A DNA stretch of 64,000 nt from Metridium senile (GCA_949775045.1 OX459099.1:20444644-20508643); one strand, 5' to 3'. Shown: positions 11,514 to 22,892, counted from the first letter of the stretch. A program made the numbers and translations. Notes: generated by a model not told the origin, from the letters alone.

Positions 11514-13259
11514 GGTGGCTCGACCCAATAATTTTTCGCGAGTACCGTCCGCATTTGAAGCTCCAGTATAAAAACGCGTTGGGTTCGATTTCAAATCCAC
11601 TTGAACACATTTCTTTCATAAAGACTGAATTATGATTTAGGATGTTGTTTTTTTGAGAAATCGTACATAATTTTAACTGATTATTACGAAATATATGTTT
11701 TAGCCTTGAGTCCAATATTAGCCTTTAAGTTATTTTCTAGCAAAATACTTCATGCTGCTTACACCTTGAATGTTTGCCCCCAGTTGTGGAAAGTTTTATC
11801 AAAATTTACAAGGCGGATTGCGAGATATTGAGGATTGTTTAAATAAAGCGGATAATTTACGTAAAATCTAAATAATAGATTTTGCATCGAAATATTCATT
11901 ATTTCTTGGGAAACTGTTAGCAAAAATCTTCGTTCTTTCTTTCTTTTCTCCTATATCTCTTGCTCACTATATGGCAATTAGATAGCAATCGAGCCATACG
12001 ATCTTCTCAAAACGTAAAATATATGAGCCGGACCAAAAATCCAATGTTTACTTTTTTTCGCGGTTTTGTATACAATTTCACAAAAATGCGAATATCGTAA
12101 AACTCGTCTTTATGTTTTTAATACAACTTTATGAGGGCTTCCAGATATTAATGTTTCGTAAAGTCTCTGATTTTCATGTTCATTGGGAAGTTTTAAAGGT
12201 ATCTAATGTAGACGCAAAGTTGAGTAATATTGAGACACTGCTTAAAGATTTGGTGCTCTGGGAGTTCTATTGTTTGATGTTTGGCACAACAAGACATTCC
12301 TTCACACCATTTGCATGATTTCACCGCGCTTGGCTGCCCTACGAATCATTTCCGAGTATGGTTATGGGTTTTTGAAACGCGCACGTTAACATTAACGAAG
12401 CATCTGTATATTACCATACTTCAGAAATGATTCGTAGGGCAGTCAAGCGCAGTGAAATCATGCAAATGGTGTGAAGGAATGTCTAGTTGTGCCAAACATC
12501 AAACAATAGAACTCCCAGAGCACCAAATCTTTGAGCAGTATCTCAATATTACTAAACTTTGCGACTACATTAGATACCTTGAAACCTTCCCAATGAACAT
12601 GAAAATCAGAGACTTTACGAAACATTAATAGCTTAAAGCCCTCATAAAGTTGTATTAAAAACAAATAGACGAGTTTTACGATTTTCGCATTTTTGTGAAA
12701 TTCTATACAAAACCGCGAAAAAATTAAGTAAACATTGGATTTTTGGTCCGGCTCATATATTTTACGTTTTGAGAAGATCGTATGGCTCGATTGCTATCTA
12801 ATTGCCATAAAGTGAGCAAGAGATGTAGGAGAAAAGAAGGAACGAGGATTTTTGCTAACAGATACCCAAGAAATAATAAATATTTCGATGCAAAATCTAT
12901 TATTTAGATTTTGCGTAAATTATCCGCTTTATTTAAACAATCCTCAATATCTCACAATCCGCCTTATAAATTTTGATAAAACTTTCCACAACTGGGGGCA
13001 AACATTCAAGGTGTAAGCAGCATGAAGCATTTTGCTAGAAAATGACTTTTAAGGCTAATATTGGACTCGAGGCTAAAACATATATTTCGTAATAATCAAT
13101 TAAAATTATGTCCGATTTCTCAAAAAAACATCCTAAATCATAATTCAGTCTTTATGAAAGAAACGTGTTCAAGTGGATTTGAAATCGAACCCAACGCGTT
13201 TGTATACTGGAGCTTCAAATGCGAACGGTACTCGCGAAACATTATTGGGTCGAGCCACC
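11514..13259. mobile_element. 1.75-kb foldback transposon-like element flanked by TTAA
   Basis: Two arms of about 850 bp are near-perfect inverted copies; the left arm starts GGTGGCTCGACCCAATAAT and the right arm ends in its complement. The loop at about 12362-12412 is 50 bp. Both ends abut TTAA (11510-11513, 13260-13263), the target site typical of piggyBac-type insertion. Each arm carries the same short open frames, in mirrored positions, without recognisable protein. Likely a non-autonomous element mobilised in trans. Confidence 0.7.
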
Positions 13260-14146
13260 TTAATTATTAAACTTTTTTGTTTTTATCAGGGGATCCGAAT
13301 CCCATTTCCCAGTTTATATTTGCACCAAATTCCAGTCAAAAATCACATAATCCCATCACTTGTGCTCAAGTTTTCAATCCCATTCCCATTTTCTATTGTT
13401 CTTTTATTTGTAAATCCCAGTCCCAGTGCATCCAATCCCATTTTCCCAGTCAAAAATAAGGCCAATCCCAGCTCCCATTTTACCCCTTCAGGACCCTCTT
13501 TTGTGTATGGCTGGTTTCTAGATTAATTTTATAATTCAATTGTTTCCTTGAAAACAATTATTCCAATGCAGTCTTCTTACTGTTTAAAAGATTGTAATTT
13601 GGCATATATAACCAAAACCAGAATGCTTCCTTCTTTCTTTCAATTAATGGTAAAATAATAGACATTTCTCACAATTAAAGCAGCTAATGATATGCCCTGC
13701 TCTGACTCATGGTGCTATTGTTCTATTATTAAAGCCAAAGTGAGGCGTGCTGGGCATTTGCATATATGATTATAAGCAGCTTTCTGAAGGCTTTCTGTTG
13801 CGATACGGTTTGTTGAACACGAGAACAAAAGAAATGTTGGATGAGTTTCATCAAACATCATCCAACAGGGTGTTTAAACGGGCCCAACATGTTGGAGCAA
13901 CCATGTTTGTCCAACAATGTTGCGTGCGTTTGCACGGGTCTTGATATAAGTCTATTGGTGTCGATTGTTTAACTATTCGCAAGAGGGATTTAAAGTTTGA
14001 ATAATAATGAAAATTCTTTCTGGTGCTGCATGGTAATAAAACAAATGCATGCCAATTAATTGTGAACTTGGCCAATTTGAAACGATTATTTGTTTGCCAA
14101 AGAGGAGGTTTCAATCTTGTTGAATAATAACCAAGAAAAAGTAGAG

Positions 14147-14320
14147 AACAGGTTCCCATTTAAATCTGTACTTATGGAAATTTTGTGATGTGTGCTAAAC
14201 ACACAGATCAACCAATCAGAGTATATTATTTCTGAAGTGAACTTCTCTGATTGGTTGATCTGTGTGTTTAGCACACATCAACAAAATTTGCATAAGTACA
14301 GATTTAAATGGGAACCTGTT
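14147..14320. mobile_element. Palindromic MITE, family AACAGGTTCCC, copy 2
   Basis: A 174-bp near-complete palindrome with the same ends and the same GTGTGCTAAACACACAGATC block as 2588-2801. Confidence 0.7.
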
Positions 14321-14370
14321 AATGTTTATTTTGAACCAATATTCGCCTCTACTTACAAAGCTAAAATTGA

Positions 14371-14521
14371 GTGTCAGTCAGTCGATCAGTCAGTCGATCA
14401 GTCAGTCAGTCAATCAGTCAGTCAGTCAGTCAGTCAGTCAGTCAGTCAGTCAGTCAGTCAGTCAGTCAGTCAGTCAGTCAGTCAGTCAGTCAGTCAGTCG
14501 GTCAGTCAGTCAGTCAGTCAG
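14371..14521. repeat. (CAGT)n microsatellite
   Basis: About 37 tetranucleotide units of CAGT, with a few CGAT or CGGT variants. All three plus-strand frames stay open through it, giving spurious Ser/Gln/Val ORFs. Confidence 0.95.
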
Positions 14522-14780
14522 TGTTTGGTCAAGATTTTCTAATATCACTTTAACTTTATCCTTAAAAATTATTGTTAGCATAATAAATTATCAAAAGAGT
14601 GGCTTTTGGACAAATTTTGATAATATAAGACAGAATGTTTATTTCACGACATTTCGATGTCGCTGACATCATTTTCAAGTAAGGTTTATTCGATAAATTT
14701 GAATATTACATCGAAACGTCGTGAAATAAGCGTTCTGTCTTATAATTATTATCATAATAAATATATTGATTAATTTACAG

Positions 14781-17700
14781 GGTCAAGAAATCAACCTAGT
14801 ATAACAAGTGAGAAATGTTGTCATTGAGCAAAACAAAAGTATTTGACTTGCAATACAAGGTCATTGTCATTGGAGAAACATCTGTCGGCAAATCTTCGCT
14901 TATCCGATCCTATGCAAAACCTGAACAACCATTTGAAACTAACATGGTATCAACTGTAGGTATGTTAATTATCATTATTGCTGGCAGCATGAGGCCATAT
15001 GTATACAGATCAGACTCGGATATTGTATTAATAGTATACATACGAAACTCCAACGTTAGTTCTTTCATATTTTACTAAAATTTGTCAAGATAAAATTGAT
15101 GGCCAAGAAAATTCAAGTTCAACTTTTATGTGAATCAGGACCGGTTTGTATCTAATAATTATGCAACCTTCTTCACAGCTTTCAATATCCTTTTCCAATT
15201 TCTTATGAATTACTAAATATTTGATTATATGATACGCCTGTTTTCAAAAACGTTGTCCTATTTGAAATTAGTAATCAGTAATTAGTAATTTGCAAATAGT
15301 AAAATAGGAATTAAGAAGTGAACCAAAAACAGACGCCGTCATTAGGGGTTAGAATATTAATACTGATTGGAAAAAGAGTCTTGAATTTTTCAGTTCACCA
15401 AAATGTATAGTTGCTTTACTGATGTCAATTTGATGTTGATAATTGTGCAAAATGTAATATTCAAACAGGCAAATTTAAAAAACCTTACGCACGAGCGCTC
15501 TCGAGCTCTCTTTTCAAAATTGGAAGATGGCATATTATTCGGTTAGGAATGTCTTCTGATATACCTTCGGCATGACTGCAACATGTGTAGCATGCTGAGT
15601 GGATTTATTGACGCTTGAATGCAATGCAAATTGTGCCATTAATTAATTCCTATTTCACTATTTACAAATTACTAATTGCTATTAGCTTTTTTCAAATAGG
15701 ACAACGTTTTTGAAAACAGGTGTATCATTTTATAATAATTATTATTATGATCAATTTTTACCATTATTGATCATTATTTTTTGATATTTATAGGTATAGA
15801 TTTTGTCAATGTTGATATCCAAGTGGATGGGATAACAATACGTTTGCAAATATGGTGAGGATACAGTCATTTGACTATGCGACTAGCCCAAGCGGGAGTA
15901 TGGGTAAAAATCACTGAAGCAATACATTTTAAGCACACGCTAAAGAAATATAGTGATCGAGTATATGCATGAATATGTGCCTAGCTAGATGGAGAGATCA
16001 ACAAATAAATAGCTACTTCTTCAGTTTTCATGCAGAGGATTTTTGTCATCCAAATCAATCCCAAGCGTAAATCTAATAGAAGCAAGGCACTGAGAGCTCA
16101 AGATGTTGATAATATATGCAGCTAATTGTTTCAGTGATTTCTACCCATACTCCTTAATTTAGGTGTAGTCGTGAGGCCGGTCGGCGACGACGTTTTTTCA
16201 AATGACTGTATATGCATGCATGTACAGTACTATTGGTACCTCCATTAAACGTTTACACATGAAGAGGTTACCCTCTATTAGGCGGCCACAAAAAAGTCCT
16301 AAATCTATTATATATATATACCTATTCTATACGTCTATTCAGCAGCCAACCTCTATTAAGCGACAACTGAGGTACCACCGTACGCATGTGCATTTTATTG
16401 CAAGATTAAGGATTTTCTGAAGTACCATAATTCAGCCATTTTCCATATTCTATGTACTTTGATATTCAAAAGCCAACTGACAATTGTTGTTTCTACAGTC
16501 AGTGGTACCTCTATTAAGCGGTCACCCTCAGACTTTCCAAAGTGGCCTCTTAATAGAGGTTGACCCCTTAATTAATAGGTGACCGCTTAATAAAGGTACC
16601 ACTGTACTGTTGTCGATGAATCAAAATACCAAACGTTTTAGGCTGTAGGTGTGTCTGGTTGTGAAATTAAACTGCACACTAATTAATCAGATTCTAGTAG
16701 ATACTGAATCCGATGTATAATAATATTGCATATTTGACAGGGATACTGCAGGCCAAGAAAGATTTCGTACTTTAACTACAAACCAGTTGAGAGGGGCAAA
16801 GGTAACAAATATCATATAGCATTTATATTTAGAATTGTACACAAGATACATTCTAACAGCCTGTCTGATTGATTGATAAAAACAGCTTGCAGTTATCAGA
16901 GTAGACACAACGGGGAAAACCCACATGGAAAATATAATTATTAATATTAAGTAAAATAAATATTATACACAAATACGAGTCACTGGCCCATATGTATGCA
17001 ATATACAACGATGAGTCAAAGACAAGCCATTGTATATCTGATACAGATTGGTACGCAAATATTGTATAATACTTATGAATACATAGATGCTTTGCGGCCG
17101 AAATCTCGGACTCATTCTCCCATTCTTCCCGCTCGTTTAGATAAACGTGAATGGTATATATAGTTCTTTTACTAAAACTTTCAAGATAGAAGTAAATTAT
17201 TACTTATTTTAGTTATTGACAGTGTGTGGCTGTTTAGTAAGAGATCTTTATCAGTTTCTCCATTTGTGACATAAGCACTACAATTACCCCAGCCTATTTT
17301 ATTTAAGAAATTTAGGGACCGGACACCACCTAACACCTTAAGAGCCCTTCATTTGCAATTGGGACAACCACCTGACAAATTTCTGAATCCACCCCTACAT
17401 GCATTCATTATTTACAATGGGAGTATAATTGTGTTTTGTAGGGTATCCTTTTGGTGTATGATATTACAAGTGCTAAATCCTTTGACAATTTGAATTTCTG
17501 GTTGGATAGCTTGAAAAAAGTGAGTTTTATGCATTCATTCATGAATCCATTCATTCATTTATCTAGAATTCATTTATCCATTTTTTCATTCAATGATTTA
17601 TTCATCCATACATTGATCCACTTATTCCACATTTGTTTATTCATTCATTCATTTGTTTATTCATTCATTCAACCATCCATACAATTATTCATTTATTCAT

Positions 17701-19701
17701 TTCGTTTTTCATCCATCCATCTTTTCATTTTATATTGAGTTTTTTTTTTAACAAAACAGCTTGTTCTTCTTCACTTGCAGAGCACTTATACACCTATTTC
17801 ATAAATCGTTGTCGCAGCCGAAGCTGCAGTCCACACTCTAAAGCCTGCAAAGGATGTCGGTTACATGGACTTAATTTGTGATTTATTGCTCGTTTTTTAA
17901 ATAAGTTTTTGTTTATATTTACCACAACAACATCTTGTTTTGGTCATATAACACAAACACGTACAACCAAAATATTCTATGAATAAATCGATAAACAGAG
18001 AAAAGATACCGACATCCTTTGCAGGCTTCAGAGTGTGGACTGTGGCTTTGTTTGCGACAACGATTTTTGAAATAGGTGTATATATATATGTATTTGTTCA
18101 TGATTCAATTGTTTTCCATTCCACAGAATAAGTTAAATCATGAAGAGTTCCAAATAATTGGAAACAAGAGTGACTTGATTGATGAGAGAGAAGTGCCAAA
18201 ACGAAAAGGAGAAGAGGTACTGTAGGATACAAAGTACATGAAATACTTGATTGTATGGCTTCACCATTCTGATCATTTGTAATTATAATTTTAACGTGTT
18301 TTGTTCAATCACAGCTTGCAAAGTACCATGGTGTCAAGTTTTTTGAAACAAGTGCTAAAAACAGGATGAATGTAAAAGAGGTAAAATCATTATGAACTGT
18401 AATCAAGATCGTGTGATCACCGATACAAATAACACTGCCTGTATTTTTTTCAGGTTTTTTATTCTCTTGCTACACAAATGAAAGATGTTAATGACCCTTA
18501 TGTGGTAAGTTGTTTGTCTGTCTGTCTCAGTCTATATGTTAATCTCACCCTCGTCTACATGCATCAAGTGCTGTTATGGAGCCGGTTGTACGAAAGCCGA
18601 TTAGCGCTAATCCAGGATTAAATCGAGGGTTAGATTAACCCAGGGTTAGTTTTGCGTTGCTCAAAGGTCGATTAACTTTAACCTAGGGTTAAAAATAGCT
18701 AATCTAGGGTTAAAATTTAACCCTGCTAGCGACCAAGATTAACTTTTTAATCCACGATTAAAGCTGACGAATACAAAATGGCGGACTTGTTTTATCACAA
18801 TAAATAAGACAAAAACTACTCACATGCATCTTTTAATCTCAAATATGTAATTCTTTTAGTAGTAATAATGAATTTACAGTCTTTTTTGACATTTTTCGCT
18901 CGATTTTCTTCGCTATTTGAACTGGAAGTGCTTAGTGACCACTCAAACAGGAAACCCAAAGCGATCAAAATGCATTGTTTGGGTTTCCTGTTTGAGTGGT
19001 CACTAAGCACTTCCAGTTCAAATAGCGAAGAAAATCGAGCGAAAAACGTCAAAAAAGACTGTAAATTCATTATTACTACTCAAAGGATTATCTATTTGGG
19101 ATTAAAAGATTCATGTGAGTAGTTTTTGTCTTATTTATTGTGATAAAACAAGATGATGACGTGTACAAAACTGGTAAAAACCGGTTTTAGCGAGTTTAAT
19201 CCAGGATTAGTAAATCCAGGGTTAGTTTCCCGTTCGAGCAACACATTTTTAACCTATGATTTACTAACCCTGGGTCAGGGATTTTAACCATAGATTAACC
19301 CTAATCCTTAATTTTAATCGGCTTTCGTACAACCGGCTCATGGGCTTCCTGTTTAGGAAATTGGACGAGTAGAGGGAGAGAAGGCAGGGAACTAGCTCCT
19401 CTTAACAAACGAGAAGTGGACCGTAGGGGAGTGGAACCAGACTTAAAACAGCTACGGGGAGACTATTATTATCAGCAATTTTATATATTATGATAATTAG
19501 TTGGTAGCCATTATGACAATTAGGTCTCTGAAGGTTTTTAATTACTATTCCAACCATTTTTTTTTTCAGTATGTGAGGCAAGATGACTATACCGATGGTA
19601 CAGTTAGAAACAACAGAGAAGAACAAGAAAGTGATGTTATTCTTCCCTCTGTAGATGACACTTCAAAACAAAAACAAACTGGCTATTGCTGCTCAGGATG
19701 A
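14781..19701 (+). CDS. Rab-family small GTPase
   Basis: Complete gene; the translation starts at ATG 14815 and the exon has a probable upstream splice acceptor at 14780. Coding exons: 14815-14959, 15794-15854, 16741-16801, 17442-17519, 18127-18216, 18315-18380, 18454-18504, 19570-19701, all joining in frame to 227 residues. Motifs: GETSVGKSSL P-loop, STVGIDF (switch I and Rab motif F1), IWDTAGQERFRT (switch II with catalytic Gln), GNKSD, ETSAKN, and a C-terminal CCSG, a double-Cys tail prenylated by Rab geranylgeranyl transferase. The RGAKGILLVYDIT stretch is closest to Rab8/10/13-type sequences, but LTTNQLRGA is unusual, so no orthologue is assigned. Rabs direct vesicle transport on membranes. 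Exon number and intron phases match the GTPase gene at 1-7654. AATAAA follows at 19720-19725. Confidence 0.92.
15235..15722. mobile_element. TA-flanked MITE related to the CACCTATTTC family
   Basis: A 488-bp element in intron 1 of the second GTPase gene. Ends CGCCTGTTTTCAAAAACGTT and AACGTTTTTGAAAACAGGTG flanked by TA; subterminal GTCCTATTTGAA/TTCAAATAGGAC and TTAGTAAT words. The ends resemble the CACCTATTTCAAAAATCGTT family. Confidence 0.65.
16225..16381. mobile_element. MITE, family GGTACCTCTATTAAGCGG, copy 2
   Basis: Starts CAGTACTATTGGTACCTCC and ends GAGGTACCACCGTA. Carries CCTCTATTAGGCGGCC as in 2802-2973. Intron 2 of the second GTPase gene. Confidence 0.55.
16496..16605. mobile_element. 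MITE, family GGTACCTCTATTAAGCGG, copy 3
   Basis: A 110-bp minimal version: AGTGGTACCTCTATTAAGCG at the left, GCTTAATAAAGGTACCACTG at the right, next to TA. Confidence 0.65.
17791..18078. mobile_element. TA-flanked MITE, family CACCTATTTCAAAAATCGTTG, copy 2
   Basis: The best-preserved copy: CACCTATTTCATAAATCGTT to AACGATTTTTGAAATAGGTG with TA on each side, and the TCCACACTCT / AGAGTGTGGACTG block near each end. Intron 4 of the second GTPase gene, 50 bp before exon 5. Confidence 0.75.
18579..19339. mobile_element. 761-bp foldback element in the last intron of the Rab gene
   Basis: Inverted ends GAGCCGGTTGTACGAAAGCC / complement, with ATG on both sides as a possible 3-bp target duplication. 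Subterminal copies of the word TTAACCCTGG/TAATCCAGGATTA lie on both sides. The inner part (about 18788-19150) is a near-perfect palindrome with a loop of only about 15 bases around 18960-18975. It encodes the same 84-residue reading frame in both arms, which is not protein-like. Confidence 0.7.
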
Positions 19702-19719
19702 TCATAGTTATTGACTGTA

Positions 19720-19725
19720 AATAAA
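19720..19725 (+). terminator. Polyadenylation signal of the Rab gene
   Basis: AATAAA starting 19 bases after the TGA stop. Confidence 0.6.
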
Positions 19726-19867
19726 ATTAATGTTGTAATGTAAATGCTTCAGTTTCGAGTTATCTAGAACTGCTGTTCTATTTAACAAAGTGCACATTTG
19801 GAAAGCCTCGATTTGTCGATTTCAGCTACAATTTGTTATCAAAATATTCACAAATAGATCTCTTTAC

Positions 19868-19980
19868 CTTCAGTAAATGTGTCATTCCCTTGAGAATTGT
19901 TCTTTTATGATGAACGTGTTATATCATCATGTGAAAGAAACAATTCCCAAGGGTAGCATCACATGATCTGAAATGGGACA
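19868..19980. repeat. Dispersed repeat, inverted copy of 3696-3830
   Basis: CATTCCCTTGAGAATTGTTC ... CAATTCCCAAGGGTAGCATC followed by ACATGATCTGAAATGGGAC; the complement of the block in intron 3 of the first GTPase gene. Confidence 0.6.
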
Positions 19981-19984
19981 ACAA

Positions 19985-21680
19985 ACAAGGAAGATAAAGA
20001 GGTCTATCCCAAGCTAAGCAGGATAAAATGTTATTGCTTAACAATAGGAAACACATTTGAATTTACTCTAAATTGAGGCTTAATTAGCCTGAGCAAATGC
20101 GTCTTTTGTCAAATAGTACAGCGGTTAATTCTAGATAACATGAAACTGGTCTATCACAATCTTAAGAACTACAAAATAATAATTTAAAATGTTTGGTTTA
20201 AAGACAAAATGATTTTTGAACATGAAGACACAATTATTGTTTTTGGTAATAATAATAATAGTGTTCTTTTAGTTTAATTTATATATATATACAATTCTAT
20301 AGAAAGCATGCATGTCGTGTTTGTATGGATCAGAGGACAAAGACACGCTCAGCCTTAAATATTTTATAAAAGCAATATATAATGTCTGCTTGTGTCTGTC
20401 TATATACTGCGATTTAAACACACTGGGAGCTTTAGAGTGCACCTTACAGAACACATCTCTTACTCCTCTACAGCTGCCAGAGTGTTTAATTCACAGTATA
20501 TATAATATATACATGCTAATTAAACAATAGGTTGGCATAAATTTGCAGAATTGTAATACGGTAACTCAGACAATAGACATTCTTTCCCTTTCTATTCCCC
20601 TGAAAACTAAGCTAGTTTGTTTTGCGGGGAAAGAGGGGGGAAAATGTGTTTTCTCAGGCTATATTTAGTATTAATAAGAGCAAGATATGACATACGTGTA
20701 TGACTTAAATAATAATAATATAAATGCTGGATGCTGTAAAAACTTTCTGCTTTTTATTACACAAAAAAAACTATTTACATTTTTTTAATAATTATAGGTA
20801 TAAAGTTTAAATATGAGGACAAATATTTATCAAATGAACAACACAAAGAAAAGGACAATATAGTATTACCAAACTGTTAACAAAATGTCTCGTTCTTTTA
20901 ATACAGTGCAATGACTTCAACTGAGACCACTTAAGCAAAATTATCCTATTATGATCGAGAATATGACATTTTCTAGAACAATCTTAGCCTGAAAACACTC
21001 CACAAGTGTTATTGTTTGATGCCACAAATATTCTTGATTTTGATATTTGTTTGGATGGCCTTGTTTGAAGTTATTGTACTATAACATGTCCATAATTATC
21101 ATCTGTTATTCTTGTCGTTTCCAACTCTTTCTCAAACTGCATTCCTATACGCCCTATGCAAAAAGAGCAAGGGACTGAAAGCGAGGCTCTAAAGGCTCAA
21201 GTCCAAATTTTAAGCCAAATCTTTGTAAATTCAAAAAGCTGTAACTTTTGATCAGTTTATGTTACTACAATGAAATTTAGGAATATCACTAATTTTGATG
21301 TGCTCTTTTCAATAAAAGCACTAATGTCTTCTAATACTGATTAACTAAGGAATTGCCTTTTTGCATATGGTGTATATTTGTTAGGGAGGGGAGGATGAAT
21401 AAGATGCTGTACAGGGCAACCATAGCAGGTCCCACTAGTTCAAAATTTTGCATAAAAAGACAAAGGAGACATTTCCTGTACATTTTCCTTTAGTTCAAAC
21501 CTCAACTTGTCTTCTTGCAGTTTTTATAAAAGTAGGGACTGTTTTGTTGCAGTCTACATTGATATGTTGTGTACACTCTTCATCTTGGCATTTTCTTTTC
21601 ACTGTTCAATCCTCTTTTTTCTTCCATCGTCATTTCCTAGTGTGTTACTTTTTAATGTAAGGTTTAATGTTTCCCCTTTT
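19985..21680. other. Intergenic, no gene seen
   Basis: AT-rich sequence with one TA-flanked MITE (20904-21079, CAGTGC family) and no convincing exon. The open frames near 21448-21660 lie in pyrimidine-rich sequence beyond the 3' end of VPS72. Confidence 0.5.
20904..21079. mobile_element. TA-flanked MITE, family CAGTGC...ACCAC, copy 3
   Basis: Starts CAGTGCAATGACTTCAACTG and ends GTTTGAAGTTATTGTACT, imperfect inverted ends with the AATTATCCTATTATGATCGAG-like interior as in 3315-3575. Confidence 0.5.
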
Positions 21681-21805
21681 TCATTTCCGTTTCCTGGTCT
21701 CATTTTCCATCCCACCTTTCTCTGTCATCTGTTCCTTCTGCATGACGGAGTGTTCTCTGATACACCTAAAGTCAGTGGATTTTGGTGCCTTGTTTACAAC
21801 CAGTT
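21681..21805 (-). pseudogene. Partial duplicate of the VPS72 C-terminal coding sequence
   Basis: Read on the minus strand, this segment aligns with the last part of VPS72 (plus coordinates 21894-22050): CIREHSVMQKEQMTEKGG followed by MENETRKRK and a TGA stop, against YIRERYVMQKEEMKEKGG and VENETRKRK in the intact gene. Further upstream the match continues at DNA level (GTCAGTGG..CCTTG..AACCAGT), but a 28-base gap and an in-frame stop (TGA just before the match) break it. It is therefore a decayed tandem fragment about 90 bases beyond the VPS72 stop codon, unless it serves as an alternative 3' end. Confidence 0.7.
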
Positions 21806-21893
21806 TCAATGTTGAGTTACTTCTCAACCTGCCTTGCTTACAAAACTTTTCAATGTCCAGTTACTTCTCAATGTTAAGTTTAATATGCTTATT

Positions 21894-22892
21894 TCACTTT
21901 CTTTTCCTTGTCTCATTTTCCACCCCTCCTTTCTCTTTCATTTCTTCCTTCTGCATAACGTAGCGTTCTCTGATATACCTAAATGCCTGCACATTAGAAA
22001 ATGGCAGGCCAGTCAGTGGGTCTCGGTACCTTGCTGGCAAACCAGTGACAGGGCAATACTTCCGCTGAGGCGCCTTCACCTTCTTGACTGGGAAGTATTC
22101 TTCAGGGAAGTTCTTGGGCTCTGTGAAAATCAGAAAATTTCTACTGCAGCGTTTTGCAGGGTCATAATTTGGTTTTGTATCTTCCTCGTCCTTATCATTC
22201 TCGTCAACTCTGACTATAGGCTCGTGTATCTCTAATACTGGCATTGATAATGAACAGTAGCGTATAATAGGCCCTTTGAAGGTGACTTTTTGGATCTTTG
22301 TTTTCTTTCTGTCGGCCTCCAAACGCTGATACGCAGCCAAAGATGCTGAATTGTGCTCTTCTGTTATTTTAGCTTCTGCAAGTAGCTCCTCTTGTGTAAG
22401 GCGTCGCATTCCAGGTGGTGCTTTTGGCTTAATAGGCTGTTTCTGCTTACTTCGTTTTTCTTTTTCTTCGTATTGTCGTTGTTTGAGTTCCTCAGCTTTT
22501 GAAACTGTCAAAGTCCTAGTTGACTTTCTCAAACCTTCTCTTGGTGTTTTCTCTTTGGGCTTTGGAGTGGCCTTTTCTTTCGGAATTGAATCCTCAGGAT
22601 TAGGCTGACGATATGGTTTGATGAAGACCTTTTTCTTTTTTCGCTTGGGTTCGTCGTCATCTTGATCAATAACTTCGTCTGTTTCAGAGTTACTGAAATC
22701 GGAGTCCACAACATCGACATCTTCTTCGTCGTTCTCGTCAAATTCTTCGTCGCCTGATACCTCTTCAAAGCCACCAAAAGCTGTCTTGTAAAAGTCGTCA
22801 ACTTCTTGTTCGTCGTCGATAAGTTTAGACATGCGATTACCAGCATTATGGCGTTGAGGTCGGCTCTTTGATAAGTTCTCTTCTTCCGCCAT
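21894..22892 (-). CDS. VPS72: VPS72 / YL1, histone H2A.Z chaperone subunit of SRCAP/p400 complexes
   Basis: A single uninterrupted exon of 332 codons; the human protein has 364. The N-terminus carries the YL1 signature (RPQRHNAGNRM, DDFY, FGGFEEVSGDEEFD, residues 11-52), followed by an acidic stretch (residues 48-81) and a basic block (KRKKKK, 83-88). YL1 proteins bind H2A.Z-H2B through this N-terminal acidic region. The C-terminal YL1_C domain is at about 277-308 (KYCPVTGLPARYRDPLTGLP, then AFRYIRERY). It acts in the nucleus as a shared subunit of the SRCAP and TIP60/p400 chromatin remodelers that deposit H2A.Z. The start is fixed by CAAAATGGCGG around the ATG. It is head-to-head with PSMB4. 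Absence of introns is unusual for an animal VPS72 but the frame is intact and looks functional. Confidence 0.96.
   Translation of the reverse strand: MAEEENLSKSRPQRHNAGNRMSKLIDDEQEVDDFYKTAFGGFEEVSGDEEFDENDEEDVDVVDSDFSNSETDEVIDQDDDEPKRKKKKVFIKPYRQPNPEDSIPKEKATPKPKEKTPREGLRKSTRTLTVSKAEELKQRQYEEKEKRSKQKQPIKPKAPPGMRRLTQEELLAEAKITEEHNSASLAAYQRLEADRKKTKIQKVTFKGPIIRYCSLSMPVLEIHEPIVRVDENDKDEEDTKPNYDPAKRCSRNFLIFTEPKNFPEEYFPVKKVKAPQRKYCPVTGLPARYRDPLTGLPFSNVQAFRYIRERYVMQKEEMKEKGGVENETRKRK

Larger units (their letters stand above)
8555..14780. other. Intergenic region between the two GTPase genes
   Basis: No coding exon recognised. Contents in order: a GGCGCC-ended hairpin (9278-9354), a repeat with a 100-bp palindrome (9640-9960), a GAT-repeat tract (10255-10650), a TTAA-flanked foldback (11514-13259), a degenerate AATCCCATTTTCCCAGTC-type repeat (13280-13500), a tract with CAACATGTTGG words (about 13830-13945), a palindromic MITE (14147-14320), a (CAGT)n tract (14371-14521) and paired GAAACGTC hairpins (14640-14740). 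Confidence 0.6.

Noticed and set aside
12112..12664. Two nearly identical 68-codon frames on opposite strands
   Set aside because: They are mirror copies in the two arms of the foldback at 11514-13259, with no protein family resemblance.
14192..14666. Open frames with long Ser-Gln-Ser-Val runs
   Set aside because: Product of the (CAGT)n microsatellite in all three frames, next to a palindromic MITE.
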